A stretch of 43,688 nt of DNA from NCBI GenBank assembly GCA_910588875.1, contig CAJURT010000031.1:1-43688 (forward strand). The letters are read 5' to 3'. A program made the position numbers and the translations under genes. This stretch comes from an uncultured Lachnospiraceae bacterium. GTDB lineage: Bacteria; Bacillota; Clostridia; Lachnospirales; Lachnospiraceae. The notes under the pieces are model-generated. The model searched no databases. It was given only the letters and a program-made list of their open reading frames with translations, and was not told the DNA's origin. Positions 14,893 through 24,992 of the stretch are shown here, piece by piece; position 1 is the stretch's first letter; every line of letters begins with the position of its first letter.

Positions 14893-17369
14893 CGCTCCCT
14901 CCCTGCAACCATGGGCATCGGAAGCTGAATGGCATTGTAGCTTCCCTGCCCGTCATATACATACCGCACAGTCAACGTATTTCCCGGCGATAAATAAGGG
15001 CGCAGTTCCTCGATATTCCATACCTGCCCGTCCAATTCCATCCGGTCATAATTCCCACTCACATAATTATAAAAATATACACTTCCTGTAAAGGCCTCAA
15101 TATAGCTGCTGCCATCTTTCAAAAACTCCTTTGACACCGGCTCAAAGGTCAGGCTTTCCACATCAATCTCAGTCCCCATCTGGTATTCCAATGTCAGCGG
15201 CTCCGTCCCGCTCATAGAATTAGACTGTGCAAAATAATTGCCGCTGACTACCTTGGGCGTCTTCATCAACACCGAGCGGTATAGCAAGCTGTCCCTGGAG
15301 GCATTCACCCCTATCACAGAGGTCAGCATGGTATGCCCATAAGTCTCCGGATCCTCCTCGCGCAGGAACAGGCTCTCATCCTTCTCCGTGCGGAATGCGA
15401 TTACCCGGGCATCTGCACTATAGGTATTCATATAATTATCCAGATAAAAAATCAGCATATTGGAACGTTCCATTGCCAGGAGATACTCTGCATCGCTGAT
15501 ATCTGTCCTCTGAAGCAATTCCTCCCCAATAATCCGTTCCGCCACCACATAAGACTGGTTCAGCGGGAACCGGAGCAGCTGCAATTCATCCAGCCGGCAG
15601 GTCTCCCCTGGTTCCAAACGCCCAAGAAGAACCATGTTCCCGTAAAGCATCAGCGTAACATCCTCCAAAGGGAAGGGAAACTCGTTTGTGATACTTCCGC
15701 TTAAACTCCCCTCGAAATAATCCACATTGCCTGTAATCCTCCGGCCCTCCTCATTATCCGACTTCTTCCTAAGTTCAAAATACCGTGGCGTAAAGGCAGA
15801 TATATTCTGCCCATAAACCGTTAGTTTCTCCTCCCTCCGCTCAATTGCAACCTGGTAAGGCTCCTCCCCCGTAAAGCCCCCTTCTCCTGCCCCGTCAGAC
15901 TGATAACTGCGGGTAATCGGCAGCACGGAATAAGAGGGATCCAACTCTACCCGGTAAGGCGAATTGTAGGGGTTACGGACATTCACATATGTAGTGTCTG
16001 TCACATAATCCTCTGTCACATCCTGGATCGTGGCATAGGTAAAAAAGGCGGATTTAAAGCGGGTTTTCATACCCATAAGATAGATTATGGCGGCAAACGT
16101 CACTGACAATAGGACAACTCCCCGCCGATAAAACAGCTGCAGATCCCTGCTTTTAAGGAACAAATACATCCCTGGCCCCAGCATCAGAAGATACACGGCC
16201 ACTGTCACTGCATACATGGGGAGATTGGGAAGCTTTTCCACATTCCCTGTATTGATCAGGCTCTGTACTGACCAAAACTTATCCGAATTGCCGCTGTACA
16301 CCACATCTGCTAACCGGTTGATCCGTGCTTCCCCTAAAAGGGAAGTAAAAAAATGGTCAACATAGGCAGGATGGTCTTCGCAAAACTGCCGGATATCCGA
16401 CAGGTCAAAACCAGCCACCCCTATCAGTCCCTGTTCCTTTGCCGCTGCTGTCAGTAGACTAAACCCTCCGCTTGCAAGAATTACATTCCCGCCGTGGAGC
16501 GGGATATCCACACAGACCAGTTCCATCATCCCTTCTGAGGGATTGTCCAGCGCAAAGCCCTCTCCCAGATCCACCGGGCGCTCTCCGGGTGTGCCATAAG
16601 AATCATCCAGCAACTCCGGCGCAAACCTTCCCAAAGTGTCCCCCACCCGCTGTCCCGTCCCCAGGATCAGAACCCCGCCGCTATGGACCCAATCCATAAT
16701 GGCAGATGTCTGCCCTTCCGACAGATCCCGCAGCTTAAAGTTATTTACCACCAGCACATCCAGCAAATTCAGCCCTCTCTCCTCCTCCGGAAACTCCTCC
16801 GGGTCAAGAGTAAACACCTTTGTCCTCAAGGTGCTGTAGCTGATTCCCACCCCATCCAAATATTCCAGTCCATCCAGGTCATCCGACAATATCCCGATAA
16901 ACAGTTCCGGCACATCCTGCCCCACATTTAGACTCACCTGGCGGTTTGCCAGTTCCGTCCCTGATTCATCTTCCAGGACGATAAACATGCGGTCTGCATT
17001 TGCACCGATGGGGATATAGTATTTAGCGGCACGTTCTTCCGACGCCTCCAGTGTTATCTCATAGCTATAGTGGTATACCGTTCCGTCTGACTCCATGGAC
17101 TTAACTTTTATTACCCCTTCCAGGACATCCTCCCTGAAATTCTTCACTGTAATAGCCACCGGAATATAACGGCCGCCCTTCGCCGTATCCTCATAGCCAT
17201 ACTCCACCGTCATGCCCACCACAGGCTGGGGCTCCCCCGCCGTATCAGCCCATGCCTTTGGCGCACAAAAAGCCAGACCGCCAAAAGCCAGAATAGCTGC
17301 CGCCATCCGTCCCCTCAGTGGTCCGACCCATGTTATCTTCCTGCGAAATCCCTGAATCCATTCACCCAT
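14889..17369 (-). CDS. Large membrane-anchored protein with GATase-like extracytoplasmic domain
   Basis: An 826-residue protein. From the chosen start (17369, behind GGAGAGAG) it begins with a basic segment and a hydrophobic stretch ending in an A-x-A type signal site (residues about 20-43, 'FGGLAFCAPKAWA'). A beta-rich domain follows, then a Rossmann-like stretch ('LDVLVVNNFKLRDLSEGQ' and 'VHSGGVLILGTGQRVG') like the class-I glutamine-amidotransferase fold seen in DUF4350-type proteins but without a visible catalytic Cys-His pair. Two membrane segments lie mid-protein ('VTVAVYLLMLGPGMYLFL' and the next 35 residues), then a second extracytoplasmic part. It sits between the histidine kinase (34-nt gap) and the ABC ATPase (4-nt overlap), so it is probably an accessory or sensory component of the transporter. 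Confidence 0.75.
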   Translation of the reverse strand: MGEWIQGFRRKITWVGPLRGRMAAAILAFGGLAFCAPKAWADTAGEPQPVVGMTVEYGYEDTAKGGRYIPVAITVKNFREDVLEGVIKVKSMESDGTVYHYSYEITLEASEERAAKYYIPIGANADRMFIVLEDESGTELANRQVSLNVGQDVPELFIGILSDDLDGLEYLDGVGISYSTLRTKVFTLDPEEFPEEERGLNLLDVLVVNNFKLRDLSEGQTSAIMDWVHSGGVLILGTGQRVGDTLGRFAPELLDDSYGTPGERPVDLGEGFALDNPSEGMMELVCVDIPLHGGNVILASGGFSLLTAAAKEQGLIGVAGFDLSDIRQFCEDHPAYVDHFFTSLLGEARINRLADVVYSGNSDKFWSVQSLINTGNVEKLPNLPMYAVTVAVYLLMLGPGMYLFLKSRDLQLFYRRGVVLLSVTFAAIIYLMGMKTRFKSAFFTYATIQDVTEDYVTDTTYVNVRNPYNSPYRVELDPSYSVLPITRSYQSDGAGEGGFTGEEPYQVAIERREEKLTVYGQNISAFTPRYFELRKKSDNEEGRRITGNVDYFEGSLSGSITNEFPFPLEDVTLMLYGNMVLLGRLEPGETCRLDELQLLRFPLNQSYVVAERIIGEELLQRTDISDAEYLLAMERSNMLIFYLDNYMNTYSADARVIAFRTEKDESLFLREEDPETYGHTMLTSVIGVNASRDSLLYRSVLMKTPKVVSGNYFAQSNSMSGTEPLTLEYQMGTEIDVESLTFEPVSKEFLKDGSSYIEAFTGSVYFYNYVSGNYDRMELDGQVWNIEELRPYLSPGNTLTVRYVYDGQGSYNAIQLPMPMVAGRER

Positions 17370-17403
17370 GCACTCTCTCCAAAAAACAACCCTTGCCAGG
17401 CAG

Positions 17404-18543
17404 TCATCCGAAATTCTCTTTTTCAATATCAAAATCAACTTTCAATGTCACGGTGAACACCGTTCCATTGAGGTCACTTTTCACGGTAATATCGCCGCCA
17501 TGCATATCCACAATGTTTTTTACAATCGCCAGCCCCAGCCCGGTCCCCCCGGTATTGGTGGAGCGGGACTGCTCCACACGGTAGAACTTGTCAAAAATCA
17601 TTGGCAGTTCCTCCGCCGGGATCACATATCCATAATTCGTCACCGATACCTGCACCGTCTCTGCCGACGCTTGAACCTTTACCAGCACCCGTTTTCCCTC
17701 AGCCCCATACTTGATGGCATTGTTAATCAGATTGTCAAACAGCCTTGCCAGCAGATTCCCATCTGCTGAGATAATCCGGGCCGGCACGTTGCTCTGCAAT
17801 TCATAGGACAGTCCTTTATTAGAAAAATTGGGGTAAGACTCCTCCAAAAGCTGCCCCAGCAGCTTGACAATATCCACCTTTGCCACCCTCATGGATATCT
17901 TCCCATAGTTCAGTTTTGTGAAACCAAACAGATCCTCGATCAGTTTCTCCAGGCGCTTCGATTTGCTGTACGCGATATCAATATACTTTTTCTGCATCTC
18001 CGGTGTCAGGGGCGCCGACTTGCCGGAGAGGATCTCCAGATACCCGATAATGGAAGTCAGGGGCGTCCGCAAATCATGGGCCACGTTCGTAATCAGTTCA
18101 TTCTTCGTCCGTTCTGCCTCCCGCTCCTTATCCATCAGCTGCCGAATCTCCTCCACCATCTTATTGAGGTTGGCCGCCATGGAAGAAAACTCGTCGTCCC
18201 CAATCACCTCGACAGTGGTATTCAGATCCCCTTCCGATATATCCCGGACAGCATCCGAAATCCTTCCGATATAGGAAACCGACCGCTCCTGCAGCAACAA
18301 AAAGGTCACCGAAAACACCATCATCCCTAACAGCATATACCCCAACACAATCACCAGGTCGGAGTCATAGATCATTTCCATCAATGCATTGTTCCACTGC
18401 GATTCCCTGGCGTACCGCGCCAGCATCCCCAGATTCGTCACCAGGAATACCTCCACCAGGCAGGACACCAGTGCGCTGTACAGAATATTGACGATCACCC
18501 GGGTACGGAAACGATACTGCATATCGTTCTTTTTACTTTTCAA
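17404..18543 (-). CDS. Sensor histidine kinase (VanS-like)
   Basis: A 379-residue inner-membrane kinase. Two membrane segments (about 15-36 and 60-84) flank a short extracytoplasmic loop of roughly 25 residues. A HAMP domain follows (about 86-140), then the dimerisation box ELITNVAHDLRTPLTSIIGY with phospho-acceptor His156, the N box LFDNLINNAIKYG, and the G boxes with GGTGLGLAIVKN. The small sensing loop is like the intramembrane-sensing kinases that watch cell-envelope transporters (inference). It overlaps the response-regulator gene by 11 nt. Confidence 0.92.
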   Translation of the reverse strand: MKSKKNDMQYRFRTRVIVNILYSALVSCLVEVFLVTNLGMLARYARESQWNNALMEMIYDSDLVIVLGYMLLGMMVFSVTFLLLQERSVSYIGRISDAVRDISEGDLNTTVEVIGDDEFSSMAANLNKMVEEIRQLMDKEREAERTKNELITNVAHDLRTPLTSIIGYLEILSGKSAPLTPEMQKKYIDIAYSKSKRLEKLIEDLFGFTKLNYGKISMRVAKVDIVKLLGQLLEESYPNFSNKGLSYELQSNVPARIISADGNLLARLFDNLINNAIKYGAEGKRVLVKVQASAETVQVSVTNYGYVIPAEELPMIFDKFYRVEQSRSTNTGGTGLGLAIVKNIVDMHGGDITVKSDLNGTVFTVTLKVDFDIEKENFG

Positions 18544-19237
18544 TTTTATATCCTACCCCCCACACGGTAGTGATAATCTTATCCTGACGCTCATCCTCCT
18601 TCATCTTACCGCGCAGCCGGCGGATATGTACCATAACCGTATTATTCGCCTCATAGACCTTCTCATTCCACACCTTCTCGAAAATCTCATCCGTGCTGAA
18701 CACCTTCCCGGGATTGGAAGCCAGCAGATACAGGATGTCAAACTCAATGGGAGTCAGCTTCACTTCCTCGTCATACACCGTCACCTTGTGATTATCCTTA
18801 TTGATCGTCAGTCCGCGGATACTGATCTCATTCCTCACATTCTCATGGACATTGCTGTTGGGGTTCAGCTGGGTATAGCGCCGCAGCTGTGATTTGACAC
18901 GAGCCGACACCTCCAGAGGATTGAAGGGCTTGGCCACATAGTCATCCGCGCCTGTCCCCAGCCCCAGTATCTTATCCAGATCCGTAGACTTGGCGCTGAT
19001 CATGATAATCGGAATATTGTTCGTCTCGCGGATCTTCTTACACATCTCCAGCCCGCTCATCCCCGGCATCATAATATCCAGAAGCACTAGGTGAATGTCC
19101 TCCTTATCCAGAATATCCAGCCCGTCCTGTGCATTATTCGCCTTAAACACTTTATATCCGTCACTGACCAGGTAGATCTCTACCAGATCCGCAATCTCCT
19201 GCTCATCATCTACAATCAAAATATTGGTCTCTGCCAT
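18533..19237 (-). CDS. OmpR/VanR family response regulator
   Basis: A 234-residue regulator. The receiver domain (1-120) has the acidic pair D10-D11, phospho-acceptor D54 in LVLLDIMMPG, and the conserved Lys in DDYVAKPF. The C-terminal winged helix (about 130-232) shows LTPIEFDILYLLASNPGKVFS and the closing 'TTVWGVGYKIEK'. AGGAGGAGGCG precedes the ATG. First gene of the RR-HK-membrane protein-ABC operon, which it probably controls. Confidence 0.94.
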   Translation of the reverse strand: MAETNILIVDDEQEIADLVEIYLVSDGYKVFKANNAQDGLDILDKEDIHLVLLDIMMPGMSGLEMCKKIRETNNIPIIMISAKSTDLDKILGLGTGADDYVAKPFNPLEVSARVKSQLRRYTQLNPNSNVHENVRNEISIRGLTINKDNHKVTVYDEEVKLTPIEFDILYLLASNPGKVFSTDEIFEKVWNEKVYEANNTVMVHIRRLRGKMKEDERQDKIITTVWGVGYKIEK

Positions 19238-19354
19238 AATGGTCGCCTCCTCCTGATATGCTATGATAAGTGTAACATAAAATGTCGGTTTGTGCCTTAC
19301 TTTTTTATTACAAATATACCGCGATTTTCCAGGAGGCCCTACCGCTTTATGTAT

Positions 19355-20440
19355 CTATTCCCTCTCCTTTTCACACTTCTGATAATACCCCAACATCAAA
19401 TCCACCATCCGCCCATAACTCTGCACCCCGTCACTCTGATCATTGGCTTTCAGATACACATCGTTCATCTGGTTCGCCACCTCCGCCACCTTCCCTTCAT
19501 ATTTATTCCAGAAAGCATTATTCTCCCGCAGATCCTCCTTCGCCTGTTTACAAAGCTGTCCGCGTAATTCCAGATAGCTTTCCAAATCCACCTCTGCCAG
19601 GGCATTCCCTGCATAGACCCACCCGGTCAAAAATCCGCTGTAGCGAAACGCCTGCCGTTCGGACTCCACACACGCCAGATATCCAATAAAGTTCGCCTCG
19701 TCCTCCCGCATAAATCCTTTCAGATGAGACAGTTCATGGCACATGGTATGCGGGATATTATAGCTTGGCATATGTTTGTTATAATTCGCCTCTATGGTAA
19801 AAGGGGAATAGATTCCGCAAAGCTGCTGCACCGAAAGAATCGATGACATCCTAACCTCCTTTGGCTTCGGATAAAATCCCCCAAGCACCGGAAACTTCTT
19901 CCCTGCCCTGCCCATGGCACGGACACTTTCTTCCCTCCACGCCCACCGGTTGTCCACATAGCGCTCCTCCAAAGCCGTCTCATTCACTCTCTTTGTCAAA
20001 AACTTACACAGTTCCTTCAGTTCCTCTTTTGAATACGTCCCCACCTCCAAATCTGCATATTCCGAAAAAGGAGCCGCATAATAATTCACCCCGCAATTAC
20101 AGGTATATAAAAAAAACATCATTCCTGCCAAAAAAAACGTTCTCGCCAAAACCCGTCTTGGCTCCCGCCAGAAACGCCAAACATAAAGTACCCCACCCCA
20201 AACAAGCAGATATAATGCTTTTTCCACTACAGAAAAGGAAAAAAAGCCGAAAAAGCCCCCTATCACCCTCACCAGCAAGGGATATACATGATGGGCATAC
20301 CAGGTCGCCATCCCGGTCACATTCCTTGCCAGCACCTGCAGAAGCACTGCCGCTGCAAACAAACCAGCCCCGCCAACAAAATACTCCTTATCTCCCATTT
20401 TCCGCATAATATCCCGGATTTTCTCTCTTATCTTCCCCAC
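19355..20440 (-). CDS. DUF3810 family membrane protein with HExxH motif
   Basis: A 361-residue protein from the chosen start, GTG at 20440, which has AGGAGGG five nt upstream; a GTG at 20482 would add 14 residues but has no RBS. The N-terminal third has three hydrophobic segments ('YFVGGAGLFAAAVLLQVLA', the following FFGFFSF...VLYVW, and 'TFFLAGMMFFLYT'). The rest is a soluble domain with 'IPHTMCHELSHLKGFMREDEANF', containing HELSH (zinc-protease type HExxH) with a downstream E-D-E-A, the pattern of DUF3810 proteins. A membrane-bound metallopeptidase role is plausible but unproven. It is monocistronic, between the atp operon and the two-component operon. Confidence 0.8.
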   Translation of the reverse strand: MGKIREKIRDIMRKMGDKEYFVGGAGLFAAAVLLQVLARNVTGMATWYAHHVYPLLVRVIGGFFGFFSFSVVEKALYLLVWGGVLYVWRFWREPRRVLARTFFLAGMMFFLYTCNCGVNYYAAPFSEYADLEVGTYSKEELKELCKFLTKRVNETALEERYVDNRWAWREESVRAMGRAGKKFPVLGGFYPKPKEVRMSSILSVQQLCGIYSPFTIEANYNKHMPSYNIPHTMCHELSHLKGFMREDEANFIGYLACVESERQAFRYSGFLTGWVYAGNALAEVDLESYLELRGQLCKQAKEDLRENNAFWNKYEGKVAEVANQMNDVYLKANDQSDGVQSYGRMVDLMLGYYQKCEKERE

Positions 20441-20520
20441 CGGATTCCCTCCTTCTCCCACTATTCCTTCTTCCCTCTCCACCCACGGCGCCCCCTGCCA
20501 TTATTTCCCATCCTCCCCCT

Positions 20521-20560
20521 GAAACGGAAAACTCCCGGCAGCACATCCCTGCCAGGAGTT
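20521..20560 (-). terminator. Terminator of the atp operon
   Basis: Arms AACTCCCGGCAG (20530-20541) and CTGCCAGGAGTT (20549-20560) pair with one G-T wobble over a 7-nt loop. On the minus strand the stem is followed by TTCCGTTTC. It is about 80 nt after the atpC stop. Confidence 0.7.
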
Positions 20561-20643
20561 CCCGCAACTCTTCTCTTATACTCCGCCGCCCGGCAGCCCC
20601 GTTCCCCTAATCCCGGGAAACCAAAAGCCTCCGGCATTTTCTG

Positions 20644-21039
20644 TTATCTCAGTTCAAGCCTCACCAGGGCCCTCTTCAATGCCATCTCCGCACGCAGGGT
20701 ATCCAGCCCCGCTTCCCCGGAACTCAGCCGCCGTTCCGCACGCACCCGCGCCTCCTCGGCACGCTTAAAGTCAATATCGTCCGGCCACTCCGCCACCTCT
20801 GCCATGATGGTAACCGTATCCGGAAGAATGGTGATAAACCCGGAGATCAGGGAAGCCAGCTTCTTCTCCCCCTCCTCATGGATCGTCAGCACTCCCGGCG
20901 CCACCACTGCGGTCAGCGGAATATGGTTCGGATAGACACCGATATTTCCCTCCGTGGTCGTCAATTCCACCATGGTCACATCGCCCTCATAGAACTGCTT
21001 CTCCGGAGTGATCACATTCAGTTTCATCACATCAGCCAT
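20644..21039 (-). CDS. atpC: ATP synthase F1 epsilon subunit
   Basis: A 131-residue subunit of the central stalk. The beta-sandwich N-terminus 'MKLNVITPEKQFYEGDVTMVELTTTEGNIGVYPNHIPLTA' is characteristic, and the C-terminal helical hairpin 'FKRAEEARVRAERRL' is present. AGGGGGTACG precedes the ATG. Last gene of the atp operon, 11 nt after atpD. Confidence 0.97.
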   Translation of the reverse strand: MADVMKLNVITPEKQFYEGDVTMVELTTTEGNIGVYPNHIPLTAVVAPGVLTIHEEGEKKLASLISGFITILPDTVTIMAEVAEWPDDIDFKRAEEARVRAERRLSSGEAGLDTLRAEMALKRALVRLELR

Positions 21040-21050
21040 AGACGTACCCC

Positions 21051-22442
21051 CTATTTCATGCGGGCAAGTACGTCTTCGATACCGCCGGCATTCAGGAAGT
21101 ACTGCTCCGGAACCTCATCATGCTTCCCTTCCAGGATCTCCTTAAAGCCCTGAATGGTCTCAGCCAGCGGCACATAACGGCCCTCCATGCCTGTGAACTG
21201 TCCGGCCACAAAGAACGGCTGGGACAAAAATCTCTGAATCTTTCTTGCCCGGGATACGGTCAGCTTATCCTCCTCAGACAGCTCATCCATACCCAGCATG
21301 GCGATGATATCCTGCAGTTCCTTATACTTCTGCAGAACCTCCTGCACCCCACGGGCCACCTTATAATGCTCCTCACCCACAATACGGGGATCCAGGATAC
21401 GGGAGGTGGACTCCAGCGGATCCACAGCCGGATAGATACCCAACTCCACGATGGAACGGCTCAGAACCGTAGTCGCATCCAAATGAGCAAAGGTATTGGC
21501 CGGAGCCGGGTCAGTCAGGTCATCCGCCGGCACGTATACTGCCTGCACGGAAGTGATGGAACCCTTCTTCGTGGAAGTGATACGCTCCTGCAAAGCACCC
21601 ATCTCCGTCTGCAGCGTGGGCTGATATCCCACTGCCGAAGGCATACGCCCTAACAGAGCAGACACCTCAGAACCTGCCTGGGTGAAACGGAAAATATTAT
21701 CGATAAACAGCAGCACGTCCTTTCCGCCTTCATCACGGAAATACTCTGCCATGGTAAGCCCGGTCAGACCCACACGCATACGTGCGCCCGGCGGCTCGTT
21801 CATCTGCCCGAATACCATGGTGGTCTTATTGATAACCCCGGAATCGGACATCTCATGGTAAAGGTCATTTCCCTCACGGGTACGCTCGCCCACGCCGGTG
21901 AATACGGAATATCCGCCATGCTCGGTGGCAATGTTACGGATCAGTTCCTGAATCAACACCGTCTTTCCCACACCGGCACCGCCAAACAGGCCGATCTTAC
22001 CGCCCTTCTGATAGGGGCAGAGAAGGTCAACCACCTTGATACCGGTCTCTAAGATCTCCGTCTCCGTGGACTGCTCCTCAAAGGTGGGAGCCTTTCTGTG
22101 GATCGGGAAATACTTCTCCACCACCGGCTTCTCCTTATTGTCAATGGGCTCTCCCAGCACATTGAAAATACGCCCCAGCGTATTCTCTCCCACCGGTACA
22201 GTAATCGGCGCGCCGGTCGCAATCGCGTCCATGCCGCGTCTCAAACCATCCGTACTTCCCATAGCGATACATTTTACCGTATCATCGCCAAGATCCTGAG
22301 CCACCTCCACCACCAGCCTGCCGCCGTCATCCAGCGGAATCTCAATGGCCTCGTTGATTTCCGGAATCTTGCCCTGGGAGAACTTGATGTCGATAACCGC
22401 ACTGATGATCTGTGTGATCTTGCCAATATTTTGTTCTGCCAT
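21051..22442 (-). CDS. atpD: ATP synthase F1 beta subunit (catalytic)
   Basis: A 463-residue catalytic subunit. Walker A is GGAGVGKT (154-161), Walker B is in 'DVLLFIDNIFRFTQAG', and the catalytic region carries GERTREGNDLYHEM. The C-terminal DELSEED loop appears as GMDELSEEDKL. Length is normal. It lies 83 nt after atpG and 11 nt before atpC. Confidence 0.98.
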   Translation of the reverse strand: MAEQNIGKITQIISAVIDIKFSQGKIPEINEAIEIPLDDGGRLVVEVAQDLGDDTVKCIAMGSTDGLRRGMDAIATGAPITVPVGENTLGRIFNVLGEPIDNKEKPVVEKYFPIHRKAPTFEEQSTETEILETGIKVVDLLCPYQKGGKIGLFGGAGVGKTVLIQELIRNIATEHGGYSVFTGVGERTREGNDLYHEMSDSGVINKTTMVFGQMNEPPGARMRVGLTGLTMAEYFRDEGGKDVLLFIDNIFRFTQAGSEVSALLGRMPSAVGYQPTLQTEMGALQERITSTKKGSITSVQAVYVPADDLTDPAPANTFAHLDATTVLSRSIVELGIYPAVDPLESTSRILDPRIVGEEHYKVARGVQEVLQKYKELQDIIAMLGMDELSEEDKLTVSRARKIQRFLSQPFFVAGQFTGMEGRYVPLAETIQGFKEILEGKHDEVPEQYFLNAGGIEDVLARMK

Positions 22443-22525
22443 CTTGTTTCTCCTTAAATATTCTTTTCTCTGTCCAAAACGCTCTCAAAAGCAGCTATTC
22501 TGCTGCACCATATCAGTCCCTGCCC

Positions 22526-23395
22526 TTAATTGATGGCATTGGCGCCAGCAATGATCTCCGTCAGTTCCTGGGTAATGGAGCCCTGACGTGCCCGGTTGAA
22601 CTGAATCTCCAGCTTGCCTAACATCTCCTCGGCATTGTTGGTTGCCGAATCCATGGCGTTCATACGGGCGCCGTTCTCACTGGCTACCGCCTCCAGCAAC
22701 GCACCGTAGATCAGGCTGCTCATATACTTGGGGATAATCATATCCAGCACCGCCTCAGTGCTCGGCTCATAGTTCATCAGCGCCCGCGCTTTCGGCTCAT
22801 CCCCGGCCTCGCCGGAAGAAACCTCCCGGTCAACCGGAAGCAGCTTCACCAGCCTGGGAATATGCACCACCGTATTCTTAAAGGACGTATATGCCAGATA
22901 AATCTCACTGACCTCTCCCCGCTCAAAAGCCTCCAGAAGTTCCTTTGTCAGATCCGAAGCATCCTGGTATAAAGGCTCATTGATCACCTCCGAATAATCA
23001 GCCGTGATCTCATAACCCTTCCTTGCCAGTCCGTCCCGCCCCTTGCGGCCGATGGCATAGATCCTGGTATCCGCCGCCGTAAGGCCGGGAGTTGCCATAA
23101 TCAGCTTCACGATATTATTGTTATATCCGCCTGCCAGGCCGCGGTTGGAGGTAATGGCAATCACTGCCTTCTTCCCCTCTGTGCCTGCCTTCAGGTATTT
23201 GTGATCCATGGCGCCGGATCTTTCCAGCATGGAAGCAATGGTTTCATACATCCGGTTAAAGTAGGGCTTGGAACTTTCGGCTTTCGTTCTGGATCTCTGC
23301 AGCTTGACCGTAGAAACCAGCTTCATGGCCTTCGTGATCTGGCCTGTGCTCTGGATACTCGCCCTTCTGCGTTTAATATCTCTCATGGATGCCAT
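22526..23395 (-). CDS. atpG: ATP synthase F1 gamma subunit
   Basis: A 289-residue rotor-shaft subunit. The N-terminal coil 'MRDIKRRRASIQSTGQITKAMKLVSTVKLQRS' and the C-terminal coil 'MDSATNNAEEMLGKLEIQFNRARQGSITQELTEIIAGA' are the two strands of the central shaft, with 'TSNRGLAGGYNNNIVK' in the globular part. Standard position between atpA (19-nt gap) and atpD. Confidence 0.97.
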   Translation of the reverse strand: MASMRDIKRRRASIQSTGQITKAMKLVSTVKLQRSRTKAESSKPYFNRMYETIASMLERSGAMDHKYLKAGTEGKKAVIAITSNRGLAGGYNNNIVKLIMATPGLTAADTRIYAIGRKGRDGLARKGYEITADYSEVINEPLYQDASDLTKELLEAFERGEVSEIYLAYTSFKNTVVHIPRLVKLLPVDREVSSGEAGDEPKARALMNYEPSTEAVLDMIIPKYMSSLIYGALLEAVASENGARMNAMDSATNNAEEMLGKLEIQFNRARQGSITQELTEIIAGANAIN

Positions 23396-23414
23396 GATTT
23401 ACGCTCCTCCCGTC

Positions 23415-24917
23415 CTACCGCTGTGCCTTGCACTCCTTGATCGCCTTCACCAGAAGTTCCTCCGTCTCCTCCGACATCTGCTTCGTGTCGCGGATCGCGG
23501 CCGGGATCTCCGGATACTTGGTATCAATATATTTGAACAAATCCTTCTCAAAGGCCAGGACATCCGACACCGGGATATCCAGAAGGTATTTCTTCGTAGC
23601 CACATAAATGATGATAACCTGGTATTCTACCGGCATCGGCTGATACTGAGGCTGCTTTAATACTTCCCGGATCCTCTCGCCCTGTGCCAGCTGCTCCTTG
23701 GTTGCCGCATCCAGGTCAGAGCCAAACTGGGCAAAGGAAGCCAGTTCCCTGAACTGTGCCAGTTCCGTACGAATCGGAGCCGCGATCTTCTTGATTGCCT
23801 TGATCTGCGCCGCGCCGCCCACACGGGATACGGACAGACCTGCATTGATAGCCGGACGGAATCCGGAGTTAAACATCTCTGTCTCCAGATAGATCTGACC
23901 GTCTGTGATGGAAATCACGTTGGTCGGAATATAAGCTGACACGTCGCCCGCCTGGGTCTCAATGATCGGCAGGGCAGTCAGGGAGCCGCCCCCCAGATCC
24001 TCTGACAGACGGGATGCCCGCTCCAGCAGACGGGAGTGCAGATAGAATACATCGCCCGGATAAGCCTCACGGCCCGGCGGTCTCTTCAGCAGCAGAGACA
24101 GGGTACGGTAAGCCGCCGCATGCTTGGTCAGGTCATCATAGATCACCAGCACATCCTCTCCCCGTTCCATCCACTCCTCACCGATCGCACAGCCGGAATA
24201 AGGAGCAATAAACTGCAGCGGAGCCAGGTCAGAAGCCGTGGAAACCACGATGGTGGTATAATCCATAGCCCCGAACTCCTCCAGGGTTCTCACAATATTG
24301 GCAACTGTGGAAGCCTTCTGGCCAATGGCCACATAGATACAGTGCACTCCCTGGCCCTTCTGATTGATAATCGTGTCAATGGCGATTGCCGTCTTACCGG
24401 TCTGGCGGTCACCAATGATCAGTTCACGCTGGCCTCTTCCGATGGGAATCATGGCATCGATTGCCTTGATACCGGTCTGCAGCGGGGTGTCCACACCCTT
24501 TCTCTCAATAACACCGTGAGCCACACGCTCAATACGGCGGAACTGGTCTGTCTCCACCGGGCCCTTGCCGTCAATCGGCTGCCCCAGGGCATTCACCACA
24601 CGCCCGGTCAGGGCATCCCCCACCGGAACCTCTACCACGCGGCCGGTTGTCTTTACGATATCACCCTCGCTGATGCTGCTGGTATCACCCAGAAGAACGA
24701 CACCCACGTTGTCCTCCTCCAGGTTCTGGACCATGCCATAGATCTCTCCCGGAAACTCCAGAAGTTCACCCTGCATAGCCTTTTCCAGCCCATGAACCCG
24801 AGCGATGCCGTCAGCCACCGTGATAACGGTGCCCACATCCGAGACTTCCAGCTTGGTAGAATATTTCTGAATCTGTTCTTTAATAACCGAACTGATTTCT
24901 TCTGGTCTCAAATTCAT
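23415..24917 (-). CDS. atpA: ATP synthase F1 alpha subunit
   Basis: A 500-residue nucleotide-binding, non-catalytic subunit. Walker A is GDRQTGKT (169-176) and the arginine-finger region is in 'SVSRVGGAAQ'. The N-terminal segment 'EEISSVIKEQIQKYSTKLE' interacts with the delta subunit. Length is normal. Confidence 0.98.
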   Translation of the reverse strand: MNLRPEEISSVIKEQIQKYSTKLEVSDVGTVITVADGIARVHGLEKAMQGELLEFPGEIYGMVQNLEEDNVGVVLLGDTSSISEGDIVKTTGRVVEVPVGDALTGRVVNALGQPIDGKGPVETDQFRRIERVAHGVIERKGVDTPLQTGIKAIDAMIPIGRGQRELIIGDRQTGKTAIAIDTIINQKGQGVHCIYVAIGQKASTVANIVRTLEEFGAMDYTTIVVSTASDLAPLQFIAPYSGCAIGEEWMERGEDVLVIYDDLTKHAAAYRTLSLLLKRPPGREAYPGDVFYLHSRLLERASRLSEDLGGGSLTALPIIETQAGDVSAYIPTNVISITDGQIYLETEMFNSGFRPAINAGLSVSRVGGAAQIKAIKKIAAPIRTELAQFRELASFAQFGSDLDAATKEQLAQGERIREVLKQPQYQPMPVEYQVIIIYVATKKYLLDIPVSDVLAFEKDLFKYIDTKYPEIPAAIRDTKQMSEETEELLVKAIKECKAQR

Positions 24918-24992
24918 TTTGCTGTTTCCCTTTCTGAAATGTTAATTGCCGCCCAAATCGCAACAGCTGATCTCTCTTTGCTGTCGCCCGAA

